Below, one piece after another: positions 1 through 13,300 of a DNA stretch of 64,000 bases. The DNA lies in contig CM073590.1 in assembly GCA_037074705.1 (NCBI GenBank), forward strand, positions 89,458,947-89,522,946, written 5' to 3'. Under the pieces are notes generated by a model. The model saw nothing but the letters and a program-made list of their open reading frames with translations, did no database searches and was not told the DNA's origin. The stretch comes from Zhengitettix transpicula (taxonomy: Eukaryota; Arthropoda; Insecta; Orthoptera; Tetrigidae). Both the position numbers and the translations under genes were made by a program. Position 1 is the first letter of the stretch. The number at the start of each line of letters is the position of its first letter.

Positions 1-419
1 ATTTTACAGGGAAATGACCTTTGCCGTGGGGTCAAAACTTTGCCTTACCCTGGTGCAGGAATTCCAATGACGATTCTTTCAATATAAATCTCAGCATAAT
101 GAACCATTTAACCCTTCTCACCCTTACCCCAACGTTGACTTAATTCAACTCACCGACAACCAATTTCAACAAATTCGCGTAAAAAAACTATTTAGGAATG
201 AACTGAATTATTCTTAGTGAGTTTATCAAATGTATTGTTAATTATCTATTAGCCTCCTCATTTGCTAAGCATAGTTAAGTTTTAAGTTCCAGTTATATCG
301 TCAGAGATTCTTATGTATCATAGATATGTTTATTATACAGCCCCATGAGTAGAGTTTTGAGAACTGCTAAATATATAGAGAAACTTCAACAAAATGTAAC
401 TGTAATGAACAATTCTGAA
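1..419. other. AT-rich flank, no gene seen
   Basis: No ORF with family character, no RNA gene and no repeat unit could be recognised in this stretch. A short minus-strand frame (367-648) runs from the next patch into it. Confidence 0.5.
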
Positions 420-1115
420 AACGTGAGTTATTTGGAGGCGGAAGGCCAACGCCTTTGGTTATCTTCTGGACTCGGACGGTGGCCTGAGTCCCTTTCGGGA
501 TAAAGAAAGCTGGATACAATGAACCCGCGGACAACAAGAGGGCGTTAGAAAGGGTGACTGACAGAGTGGAGTGACGACAGAAATTATTAGGCGTAACAAC
601 TTGAAACCCGGCTACATGTGTTTGGCAGACGGGACACCAAAATTTCATTCATCTGGGAGAATTCCGTTTAGAGGGAAATACGATATATTTAATTGGGTGT
701 CATCTTAGTTGAGACCAACCAATAGTATCCGAACAAAATTTGCAGCGATTGGTGAATTCAGAATTTGGAGATCTGAGGAGTCGAAATCGGAGGAGCGAAG
801 ACACAGTGAAGTGCGTTCGGTGACCAGCCACAGTCAAGGGTAGTCCGTTCTGACTCGACCCGAGCATTAAACGACCCTGCGCAAAGTTGAGAGAATGCAC
901 CATCTGCCCGACGCCGACCGATGATGTGAACCTGCAGAAGTCAGCGACGCAGTCAACGGCAACCGCACCACCAGCAGACACAGTCATTAGAAATCCGCCG
1001 GCACGGTTTCGTGAATATTGTTTTATTTTCAAGTATCGTATTGCCAGATTCCTGAGTTTATTCAGTTCAATTAAATTCAATTGCCGTGTTGTGGTTCACT
1101 TCAAGTAGTTTATAA
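420..1115. other. GC-rich, ORF-bearing patch, probably repeat-derived
   Basis: Base composition is clearly richer in G and C than the surroundings. Two open frames on the minus strand (93 and 126 codons) fill it, the first with a CPVC motif near its start. Neither resembles a protein family I know, and the patch ends abruptly in AT-rich DNA. A decayed mobile element or its untranslated region is the likeliest source; an unrecognised exon cannot be excluded. It lies about 1.6 kb upstream of the odorant receptor start codon. Confidence 0.35.
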
Positions 1116-1299
1116 GAATCCTGACATAAAGAGTCTCGTTTCTAATTATTTGACTTTTTTGTATTAATTTTGTTTTTAATGTAGTTTTTTGTCATTAAAT
1201 TTTTATACTAAATTAATTAAATCTTTTTTTTTATAAAACCCCACCTAATAATAAAACTAATAAAGTTTCAATATTATATAACATCAAATTATATCTTTA

Positions 1300-2076
1300 C
1301 TAGCTGGGTGCCCGGCGTTGCCCGAGATGTCATTTATCTATAACCCCCGATATGACTCCAATTTCGGCTGCTTTTGCGCAATTTTTATGTAACGCTACTC
1401 GAACCCTAATCATTATAATTAACTCTGAAAAATATTTCTTCAACGCAAATATCTGCCGTGTTTGCATGTTTCAAAATTTGCACCCCGCTACCCCTGCATC
1501 TGAGGGGTAAATGCCAATTTGAATGTCGTAACTAAACACAGTGACTTCCATAACCTTTGATTTGACTCCAATCTCGGTTGTATTCGGGTTATTTTACTGT
1601 AAAGCATCTCCACCCCAAACCCGAAGGGTGTCCTTTTCACAGGGCGTAGGGGATGAAAATTGTATTCAGATAACATTGGTAGAAACACTATCAATATCTT
1701 TGACCCCTAAAAATATTTATCGACTCAAATATCGGCTGTTTTAGTATGTTTAAATATTTCCACCCCCGCTTCTGGGGGTGGAAGACGCCTCTCACCCCGA
1801 CAGTGTTTGTTTCCTGGTCGCAAAGAACACGTGTACGAAATTTGGTGAAAATTTCTCGACTGGTGTAGATTTGTATTTTATTTAGAAAACGTTTGTATGG
1901 GAAATAGAAAAGGGCTGTTTTTAGGGTTTTCCCCGAAATTATTCGATTTTTTCTCGCCTTTTAAACCTTCCCTAGACCTCCACGAACATTTGAAGACTAA
2001 GATAAGATAAATCCGTTTAGCCGTTCTCGAGTTTTAGTGAGACTAACGAACAACAATTCATTTTTATATATATAGA
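1300..2076 (+). mobile_element. Interspersed repeat, TAGCTGGGTGCCCGGCG family, copy 1
   Basis: The left end reads CTAGCTGGGTGCCCGGCG and recurs at 22608 and 24624 on this strand and at 16318 on the other. The body repeats a theme of C-run-rich blocks, AAATATTTAT stretches and a TTTGACTCCAATCTCGG-like motif. The right end carries a GTGTACGAAATTTGGTGAAA motif, then AGCCGTTCTCGAG and an AT-rich tail near 2070. No protein-coding region is convincing. Short elements with such a conserved head and tail are common in insect genomes, but I cannot assign this one to a named class. Confidence 0.75.
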
Positions 2077-2731
2077 TTGCCTAAGATATTTGTAATTTTT
2101 GCATTATTTTTATTTTTGTAAATCATTTACTAAAAATGAAATGTGTCTTATTATAATAGCCATTAGCCTGTGAATAAACAAATCTGAATTAAAATAATGT
2201 CACATTAAAGAAACGTCTGGATTAATTATTGTAACATTTTTCAATCAGCGTTACATATTTCCGTAATTGAATAATTATAAGTTAATTAATTTCTTAAGAA
2301 CTTCAGGTAAAATCATTGTGTTACTGACGAATAAGTAGTCGTAACATATAAATTTATCTACTCGGTGTGCAAATAATAATTCTGGATTCGAGTTTACCGA
2401 TAGGTTTTCACTATTGATTTAATTCCATATTGACATTTGTTTCTCCTGGAATTTAGTTTAATAATTTCATAACATTTTCTCCGCGAGGTAATTTATTTGA
2501 TTAGCGGCTCCGAAGACAGTAATTAACTGACAGAATTCCTTCTAAGAAAATACGTGAATAATAAAAAGGTGAGAAATGCCGAGTTAGGACTCGTTTTACT
2601 ATTATACCTCTAACCGGCAATTTCAATCTTCCACTTTTATAACAAAACCAAGCAATATTTCTTAGAAGTGAAGTGTAAACGACGGTTGTTAACATTATAC
2701 GTTTTAGGATTTGAGTCTACGGATTATAAGA
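2077..2731. other. Upstream flank of the odorant receptor gene
   Basis: AT-rich sequence between the repeat at 1300-2076 and the start codon at 2732. It should hold the promoter and 5' untranslated region of the receptor gene. I could not pick out a TATA box or initiator with confidence, and an additional non-coding first exon is possible. Confidence 0.35.
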
Positions 2732-2822
2732 ATGGCGGGGCTTATGAACGATAACGGCCGATACTTTTGGATGAACATCAAACTTATGAATTTGATGGGG
2801 ATTTGGCCAGAGTCTGTAACAG
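2732..2822 (+). CDS. Odorant receptor exon 1 (N-terminus, residues 1-30)
   Basis: ATG at 2732 opens a 30-codon frame containing KLMNLMGIWPES, the N-terminal motif of insect odorant receptors, where a GLWP-like tetrapeptide precedes the first helix. The donor is ACAG/GTGACA, leaving one base of a codon (phase 1), which matches the phase needed by exon 2 and keeps the expected distance of about 30 residues from the WP motif to the acidic loop before helix 2. Without that match the exon would be too short to call. Confidence 0.82.
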
Positions 2823-4257
2823 GTGACAATACTACTTAAGTCGTGCGCAGGAGTTGCAATGTATTTTAATCTTCTCTGAGGGTGGATTGGTATGCCTGGC
2901 AGAAATAATAAATTAGTTACTTTTAAAAGCGAAAAATAAATTCAATTGTTTTTTATTCCTTCTCATTAAATAGTTTTGTAACATCAGCATTAACAAAATT
3001 TATTCAACCCAAGGCTATTTATATTAGGTAACAGATTATAGATTCAAGGGGTCAAACAAAAAGGAGTTGGTAACTATTTTGCGATCGTATATATGAGGAA
3101 GAAGACACTTTAGTATAATTATCTTGGTGTCTTCTACTTCAACTCACTATTTCAATCTGCAATTAGCCAATCAAGATTTTCTCTATAAACTGTTTCTAAC
3201 GCTTTACTCAAAATTGAATTTCAGTTTCAACTTTCGCCAACTGCTTACTTTTTCAGAGTTTGCAATTATGATCCTCATTTTGTCACAGAACATTTCCAGA
3301 TTGCATTACATATTTTAGAAACCGGATTCATCGAGACCTTTAGATCTGTAGCCAACAAACGCGGCAATCAGTTATGACCATTTAAAGAACGTCCTGCAGG
3401 ATACTTTTTTACCTTTCGTATATCACGACTAAGACCTCGAAGTCTCAGGATCCTTAATGTATTCTTTCAAAGTGCTTTTATCAACAATTTCTGCAACGTG
3501 CAGCATCTGAACCAGTGCACTGTTCCCCAGCTAAATTTTGTACTAAGGGTTGTCCATTGGCTACTTCTTTGAACAGTAATAAAGTTTTTCCTTACATATA
3601 AGCTACAAAATTACATTTCCATAATATATAATAGTAGAATATAGCTATTCTATAAGTCGAAGTGGTAGATTCGAAGGTTTCAATCTCTAATGTCATCGAG
3701 AATTGTCAATTCTTCGTGTAGATACTATTCAAGTTTCATTTGGTGTGCAGTCGCTATATCGAACACTACATTTATGTCGCTTCATTAAGTATCTATTCCG
3801 AGATATCTAATGATAACGTTGTTCTCGACGTACCATAACATGTTAATCAATGCTCTTTTATCACTTTTGACGGAAATATTTTTAGGATATTGATGATAGA
3901 GTTGCAGGGTGCAACCAAAAATTGCACCCCGTGAGTTAAAACTGGCATGACAATGCTTTTGTATATGAGGAAGTTGTTTTCTATTGTCAGTTGTGAATGT
4001 CTTCCTAGCAGCTGGTTCATAGTGTGAAATTGCAGAGGAAGTTGTTTTCTCTTTTTTTATTTTTCCATGTCAACATTCTATTGTGCCGTTTCCCTCCCTC
4101 ACTTTTATTTATCTCGTATTTATGGAAGTTGAAGTCATTGATTGGATCTTTGGCGCCAACCAAATAGCAGTAGGATTTGATAAATAAAATAGTTTATATT
4201 AAGAAATTTACAAAATTTAATTAAATTCATTTTACATATCATTGACTACAAATTGAA

Positions 4258-4312
<55 letters not shown>

Positions 4313-7300
4313 AATAATCAAAAAGGATCCAGTTTAATAAAAGATTATATTTTAACAAACAAAATGTATTTATCAAAAATTAGCAATTATACAATTTAAA
4401 TAAAAAAAACCTCTCAAACTTACTGGGTTTGATAACAGACACAACATTTAAATAATCAAAGAACATAAAATTTAGCTTTAAATTAAAAAGAAATATTTAT
4501 TCGTCTAGACATAGACGAAATTAATTATCGACGAACTTATTCTACAAGATTGATTTTAAATTTAAAAAGTTTATTTTATTGACACCAAGAAAAGAACGAT
4601 ATCTGACTTTATCTTTTAATTCGGTTTACATCTATGAAAACCATGAAATTTCAACTTACGATTACTCAGGAAAATTTTGCTCGTTCATACACACACACTT
4701 TATACACTGGCCGTTTTAAACACTGATTCTAACACACACTGTTGGTTTTCCGTTCGTGAAGGACATATCATTTGCTCGTTCCGAAGATTACTAGGCGCTG
4801 GATGCAGTGTCCTGGTCTCCTACAATCGAAGACAGTGGTCTAATTTTGAGGATAGAATAGATTAGACTTCAGCATACAAAATGTTTATCGATGATTATTT
4901 GGCTGTTTTTCTTGCAGACTGCAACTTATAACACATTCTCCTCCCTTAAACTATGTCTGTCTTAGTCATATTCTTCGGTGATCACAGCACGACTAACTTC
5001 TTAAACTCATTCACCATCTTCGGTGGTCGCAGAATAACTGTCTAACAAATCCTCTAATTTTGAGGATAGAATAGATTAGACTTCAGCATACAAAATGTTT
5101 ATCGATGATTATTTGGCTATTTCTCTTGCAGACTGCAACTTATAACACATTCTCCTCCCTTAAACGATGTCTGTCTTAGTCATATTCTTCGGTGATCACA
5201 GCACGACTAACTTCTTAAACTCATTCACCATCTTCGGTGGTCGCAGAATAACTGTCTAAAAAATCCTCCAGTCTCGGTGTTCGCCGTACGACTAACTAAC
5301 TCTAACTAACCTCTCTCAAAAGCTTATCTTCCGCTTATATACTCCCTACCTTTTCCTTTTTCCATTGTTCCAAAACTTCGTCGCTAATGCCCGTTGACAG
5401 TTTCTTCCATTATCCCGAGATTTATATTATGCAGCTGCAGTTCCTTAGTTAGCAAATGGCTAACTACTCTGTCATGTCCAAAAGCCGACAATCGAGACAG
5501 GACAATTTATCTTTTTGCACTCTCACCCGCACATGCACTGTTCGTCAAGCCCACACACGCAGCGCTCCCAATACGAAGAAATACTCAGTCCTAAATAAAC
5601 ACGTTACAAAACTGCCCTCCGACAGTCCAGGCTATTAATCAGAAACAATGCCTCACTTAACAAGTATTACATTGTGCCCCAGATTTAGAGCGCTTCCAAG
5701 AACGAAGAAAAACTTAAGGCCTAAATAAACACGTTACAAAACTGCCCTCCGACAGTCCAGGCTATCTGTCAGAAACAATGCCTCACTTAACAGATTTAGT
5801 TTGCGACAGGCCACCCGCACGTGCACGGCTCCGAATTCTCAAGACCAGTCCTAAATAAACACGATAATAAACTGCCCTCCGACAGTCCAGACCATTAATC
5901 AGAAACAATGCCTCACTTTCCAGGTATTACAATATACACAACTAATAAACATGAACTCGTTCTCTCAAGGTATCTCACAGGAAGATTATTACACTTGGCA
6001 AACCGTAAATTATTATTATACTGAAAGATACGATGGCGAGATTATTAATGTTAATTTCTTATAATTGAGATCAATTATTAATTATTGACTTTGATTACAT
6101 ATATATATATATATATAACATTATATAAAGTCTTTTCTGTTTAATATTCTCCCGCGAAGTCGTTTCTCCTGTATTTGTTAGAAAGGGCACGCCGACAATG
6201 TGTCGGCTTTAATTAAATACACACTTTGCTCTGCTTTTATAATTCACCAACGACACACACACTTTTATTTACCTCGCTGAGGCTAGTAATCCTCCCCAAG
6301 GACGGCCATCCTCCTGGTGAGCCGTCATCGTACCGTCCGCTTTGTATGCTAGACTCTTTAGGGAACATTGTGCAGCGTCTGGTGACCTCACACAGGTGGA
6401 CTCTCAGATCACCAGTTTGGATTTAGGAAGGCCCACGATTGATGCTGTGAGAATGATAGTGGACACAGCAAAGCAGGCGATCCAAGCCAAGAGATGGAAA
6501 CATGGCCCAAAGAAATACTGTGCGGTCGTGACCCTGGATATCAAGAATTCGTTCAACTCAGCGAGGTGGAGCTGTATTCTTTAATGCACTTGACAGGCTA
6601 GCTGTTCCTCCTTATGTCAGGGAGATCATTGCTGACTACGTTAGTGATAGGACCCTGATATATGATACGGATGAGGTAATAAGATTGTATAAAATCGCAG
6701 GGTTCAGTTCTTGGGCCACTACTATGGAATGTGATGCACGATGACGTGTTCCGTCTCAACGTGCTAGATGAAGTGAAAGTAATAGGATTTGCTAACGTTG
6801 TGGTTGCTAATTAAACAGAACAAGTGTTACAAATATGTAATGACGCATAGATACGTGGATGAAGTCGGTCGGACTAGAAAGAGCTGGGCAGAAGACGGAG
6901 TGACTCCTCGTCTCAAGAAGAAAGGCCAGGGATACCGTCACCCTGGCTGTTGATGGTTGCGACATAACATCTCTACCGTCAATAAGATACGTGAGAATAC
7001 AGCTTGATGATCACCTCACATTCAAGAAACACCTTCAAGTTGTATGAGGAGAAAAGAGGCCAAGATGCGTAGCATTCTTTCACAACTAATGCCTAACATT
7101 GGCGGCCCAAAGCAAAAGCGGCATTTTCAAATGTATTAACTTCGGTGTTGCTCTATGGTGTTACCATATGGGCGTACGCGACAACAACGAAGAAAAACTG
7201 CCGTAAGGCAGGTGTACGACAATTACATTAATAACAACGTGCCCCTTCCGCACCGTGTCCAATGACGCTGTATGTGTCTTAGCGGGAATGCCGCCTCTGG

Positions 7301-10300
7301 ACCTTCTACCAATGGAGCGTCAGAGGAAAGCAGAAGGGAATAAGACTGATTCTACGACAACTTAGGAGGAGTAGCAACACTTAGTCCCGAAATGGACGAT
7401 GGACTTACTGTCTCATTCCAACCATCTCTACGTGGGTAGAAATACGTTATGGAGAAATGGACCATTATCCAAAACAATTCCTAACAGGGGTCGGATGTTT
7501 CCGCAAGTACCTCCACAAGTTTAAGGTGGCAGAAAGCTCTCTGTGCCTAAACAGTGGCATGGAGGACGAGGACGTTGAACACGTGTTCTTTAAGTGCTCG
7601 CACTTCCATCATCAGAGAGCTGCATTTACTCAAGCAGTCGAAACACAGGTCACTCCGGAGAACTTAGTGACCGAGATGCTGCAATCAGAGAACTAATGGA
7701 AAACGGTCTGCACACTCGCGGCAACGGCGATAAAAGAGTTGCGACGGATACAAGAAGAAAGAGAAAGTCCATGAAAGAGAAATAGCTACGGCTGTGACCG
7801 CTGTGAAGTAATGCTGAAAAGGCACTACGGGCAGTGTAAAAGGAAAGAACCCGTACCTGTAATATGGAAATAAATAGCTGAGCCTTCTACCCCACTTCCT
7901 CAGCCTACCGTCTGATCTACTTCTGGCCAACAACAAGACCTCCTCTCCTTTTCTTCATTATTATCATTTACTTAACACATTTTAGTTATTAGACTCTCCC
8001 TTAACACTACTACATTCAGTTATAATATTCAATTACACCATTCAATTACAATTACGTATATTATAAATTTAACGCATAAATTATATACATTTATTTATAT
8101 GTTTTGTTGTCGATTTCATGTCTTACATTCTCAGTAGATTACTAATGGAATATTAAATTCATAGTTGTGATACGATGCTGCTTAGCAGAAGTCTCGGTAA
8201 TGAGCTTACTCGTCATGCAGTGTCTGGCCCTGCGTGATGCAGACATGGCAGAGTTCACTGCTGTGGGCTCCACTGTGGTACAGATAATGATGATCATATT
8301 TAAACTGGGTTACATCCTGGTCAACCGACAGAAGGTGTTGTGGCTTGTGAGTGAGACAGAGAGGCAGTGTTTGTACTTGGCAAAAACCTTTCCTCATCTG
8401 CGCCACCTGGTCGACAGTCGGGAGAGGCAACTACGAATCGTCACTCTTCTCCTTCTAGTCTTGGCTTTTTTGGTCGGTGTGATTTGGTTGTCTTACCCAG
8501 CATTGATATTAATCGGCATGATTAAAGGTAAATGGAGTCCAATAAAGTGAAAAATGCATAACAAAGATACCATAATGTAGATTCGAGATTGTGATTTGAG
8601 AGAAAGAATGCACAATGTAGAAAGCACCAGCATTAATAAAAATTTGGTAGAGTAACTTGCATATATACAAACCATTTTTAAGACTCATTTTCCTTCCCGG
8701 AACAGTTCATAATTCTAATATAAACACGTTTCTTGAGGAATTTTCGGTGTTACAAATCCCAGCTCGGATGTTTACTGATCGTTTTAAGGCACAGCCTCTT
8801 TCATAAATCATTAATATGCAGAATCTAAAGACAATTTTCATTATGTGGGTGGACTGAAGTAATATTTTAAAATAAAATGAATAAACCTGAGTAAGAAAAG
8901 AAATTATAATATTTATTAACAAAATGTATTAATTTCACTATGTTTCGTCCTCTTTTGGGATCTGATCAGGTTGGACAGTTTTTAATAATTTTGTTTACAA
9001 TTCGAGAATAAAATTTATATCCAAGGCAGCAGAATTTAATTTCTTTGTTATTTCCGGAGCAAGGTCAGATACAGAGATGAATGTTTATAACATCCCAGAG
9101 AAATGTGTTTACAATATTCTGCCAAAGTCACACTACAAAAGCTATCATACTTTCTCGGAAAATAACATTTGAATAAGGAATTAGCGTATATTCGGTCCAG
9201 GAGAGCTACTGCGACCACTGGCGTCAGTATTTTTCTCGTCCTTGCCGCAGTAGTACGAAGTGATAATATACTTCCTTTTCGTAAAAATAATTGACCATTA
9301 TTCAGTTTTAGTATCAAATATTTCTCTTTTGATAATTAAATTTTTATTGTCGTACGTGGATATTATATTTCTTGTTTCTTATTACAACTTTTCGTTTTTC
9401 TGTTTCGTGAACAATTGTGAAAAATGAGTAAAAATATATACGGCTTGATTATTCCTCAAGATGTAGATGAAATTAGTCGTCTTCTTTTAGAAGAAGATAA
9501 TTATTTCACAAATGAGACAACGATATTGAAGAATCATAAGATGAATCGGAAACGGAAGATATTTTAGGAATTATGTCAGATCACTTGGATACGGATTATG
9601 AACTTGACGAACTAGAAATAAATCGGGCAATACTTCAATGATACTACAAAACAAGGTAAAACAATATTGTGAAAAGTATGAAAGTTTTTTGTGCTTCGTA
9701 TACACACACAAAAAAATTACCAATAATGCCTAATCAAAAATTAAAAAACATACAAACACTCTGATTAATGTAGTCATTTTACCAAAAATGTAATAATTTA
9801 GATTATGATATTAAATATACAAATATTAATGAATAAGAAAGATAGACAATATTATTTATGAGTATTTCATAAAAGTAGAATACTTTAAGAAAGAAATAAC
9901 AATTAATGATATAAATAACTAACTGCATTTTTAAACAAATATATTTCAAGTGATATGAAACTGTTTATCTGTCATCTAACTGATGGTTGCTTTACATAAT
10001 TAGAGTCTCAATATTTTATGATTATAATTCTAAAGAATATTGTGATATTAGAAACTTGGAATATTTTTATATTAGATTTTCTTTACAAATATTTTGAATA
10101 TAATGGCAGGTTTTAATTAAAATGCATAAGTTAGATGTCTGTAAAAAGATTCAAAATGTGATCAACAACGAAATAATTAACTTTAGGTCCCCTGGACTTA
10201 TGGGGTGGGACTAACGGAGGGTTAATACATGTCTCACGTACTAACATTTGTATCGCATAAATTTTAGTATTCATTTAAATTAATTTAATCGCGACAATTC

Positions 10301-13300
10301 TATACACTTGTAAAGGATTACGAGGGAAGCTTTCTTCGTGCGGCTTATTAAAAGAAAATTTGCTCACGGTCAGTGGCTGTAAAGGCTTGTAAGGAAATTC
10401 TTTTAATTTAATTGCGCCATATTGTGGCAGATTTACGAAGATTTAGGAACATCTGGCTTTCTGACAATAACATGATCGTAAATACAGGCGCCACCTAGGC
10501 GGCATGAAAGTGCGCTGTGTGCTTTGTTAAGAGATTATTGGCAGGCGACAGGAAAACCCGAGAACACAGTCTGGAGACTTGAGAATGGGCTTGTGGTGTC
10601 CATAGAAACTTCGCCCTACAGGGGATAATTGTGAAAATCAAGGGTAAAGGATATTTAACGATTGGTGTCCCCATTCATGTGATTTGGATACGACAACCAA
10701 TCGCAGGAGAAGAGGACGAAAGAACAACGAGAGATTAGTCTAGATCCAGTCAGAGAAGAAGAGAGTCTGATTTTAATCGTCAGATAAAAGAGGCCTGAAG
10801 AGATTTTTGCGCAGCTCAGCACACTCCGAAGACTAATTCCGGAAGTTCAGGTTTAAGGCAACATTGATCGCCTTATGACGCTAGGACAGAGATTGGAGGT
10901 TAACACTACGCAACACTGTTTCGAAAGCAAAGTTATAATTTATGGGATCAATCACAAACCCTTGGGATTGAACCATCGGACCACAGTGCCAGGGGGTTCA
11001 CGAGGCAAACTATGAATTTCGTCTAGCTCCACGAAAACGCAGAAATCAGTGAGGCTCACGTTTCTCCCAGAATTTCTGGAAACTATCGAGCCCGCTACAT
11101 GTGATCAAAAGCCCGGATGCAGCACGCCTCGCAGCCCTGAAGGTGGGAATCGCTTCGATGACCGTCGCAATATCCGTATGTAAATCTCTCTCTACAGTTC
11201 TCTGCTACACAATAAACAGCCATGAGAATATAGATTCTATTTTGCCTGGATGACTCTAGTTTCAAGGTTGAATTTAAATTTAAAGTCGAGTTTTTCTATC
11301 AGAGAAGTATTGGTAAATTTAAAATCTTCAGTATTTTTTATAATATCCTTTAATTAGTTTAAATTGTGTTTCCATTCTTTTTTGTGTATGAATAAAATAA
11401 TCCATTCAGTGGCGTACCCATCCCGTTATAACTAAGTAATTAAAATAAAAATAAAATTAATAAAACAGCCACTTTACATCATTGACTATATTTTCATTTT
11501 CAACTTCTCCGAGTACCAAATAAAATTGAACTCCTATACATACGTTCACCGAGTAATAACAGCAAGCTATTTTTTTCCGACAATCGTTCATTCTTGTACT
11601 CTTTGGTTGTTAAACCGCTTTCCACGCCATTTCCTGTGTTTACCCCGATAACATCGAGTGTTTTGAGGTAAAGGTAAGAGAGATGTTTTATAGTACTTTT
11701 GGCGGAAAGATCATTCCCAACATTTGATCAGTGTGCATTGTCACTTTTAAAAAGCACTCAGAAAAAAGTGCAAATGTCCAATGGTACAAGTATTAGAACC
11801 AAGATGCAAGGAAAGTACCTAACTGTATTTGTGTAGAAGAAATGCATTTTAAGGCGTGCTGTACACGTATGGTTTTCATTGTTAATATTTCGTTTATACT
11901 ACTATTTTATTTGCTCTTTATAGGTATGGAAGTATATAATGAATTCAAGCAACGGATACAATGTAGTCCTTAGCTGGAAGAAAATTTAACTTCTGCGCAG
12001 CAATATATTTGAGTTACGTTTAGAAATTAAGTGATACTGTGGCACTCCTTTCGCTACCAGCCGTAGCATGTCTCCGATGGTCCTATTCTTAGAACGGCTT
12101 ACCTGCGGTAGGAGGAAGTAACATTGGGAAAACAACAGCCCTTTCCATACTTAGCTAATTTATTAAATATATAAATATATACAATTATAAAATTTTGTCC
12201 CCGACTAGCCAGTTATGAAAACTCAGGTATGTTGTGGCAAACTAGGCCCGAGAAACGAATTTTATAACAAGTGCTCTACGCATCCATGAAACATGCGATA
12301 TTGGTTACCAGACTGGGGTTTCAGCAACACCGCGACGTCTCTCGCAGCAGATCATCGAGTGGTGTGTCTCGTGGAGTCTCGCTGATAAATTCTTGAAAAA
12401 CCAAGAGCAACCGCTCACTGCAACCTCTCCAGTCAGAATGCCATCAGGCATCCACTTCTCCCGACCTGTGAGACCAACTGTTTCTCTATTGGTCCATTTA
12501 ATTTGTTATGGACCAATCACAGGTCCTAGACAAACAGACGTAGAGAATTTCAACAGCGAGACCCTCTGCACCTGCTGTTTGCGAACGGGAAAACACCCCG
12601 AGGGAGGTGCAGTTATAATCCCCAGTCGGACTGGCACCAAACGGTACTTTCTGCTGATGTTGGCTAAACATGGTTGTTCACGCGTTTATACTGACTAAAA
12701 TATCAGTATAATCAATGAAAAGACGCCTATCCTAAATAACGCGCTATAATACTTATACCAAATATTAATAAAATTAAGAAATTAGTCACGTTAAAAAGAT
12801 CAAATTTACTTAAATTAATGAATTTGTTAATTCATTTTACGTGGGTTCAAAAAATAAAATTGAAATGTAGGAATTTAACTCAAGGTATATGATCAGGAAA
12901 TTCGTTTCGTGCAAAGTATTCCTAATGAATATTCAACTCAACACATTGAGCGTTTTTCTTTTCGGCACGTAAATATTTTAATAATATTCTTAGATATTAT
13001 TTTATAATTGTTTACATTAATTAGCTTTATTATGACATTTCTAGTGCAATATAAATAATTTTGTGAATTAATTCGTTTCTTCTCACCTTGCAGGAGAGCT
13101 GAGCCTACCTATAAAGGCGCAATTTCCTTTCGATATTGACGATCCGGTTTACTTCAAGCTGGCATTTCTCTACGAGGTGATCCTATGTATGACCTTTATT
13201 CCAATTTATCCTCTTGTTAATGCTTTCTTCATCTGCTTGATTATGCTGACATGTGGTCAGCTGAAAATACTCTGCTCCGTGCTGAGGTCTGTAGAAGTTA

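Larger units (their letters stand above)
8528..13093 (+). other. Intron 2 of the odorant receptor gene (4.6 kb)
   Basis: Bounded by a GTAAAT donor and a pyrimidine-rich CACCTTGCAG acceptor. It is mostly AT-rich, with a piggyBac-like fragment near 9424 and GC-richer patches at 10490-11230 and 12040-12700. The frame at 12393-12698 (101 codons) and the minus-strand frame at 9048-9317 match no family I recognise and are probably mobile-element debris. Confidence 0.7.

Noticed and set aside
367..648. CPVC motif that might be a zinc-binding protein
   Set aside because: A single Cys pair with no second pair or domain context; the patch looks repeat-derived.
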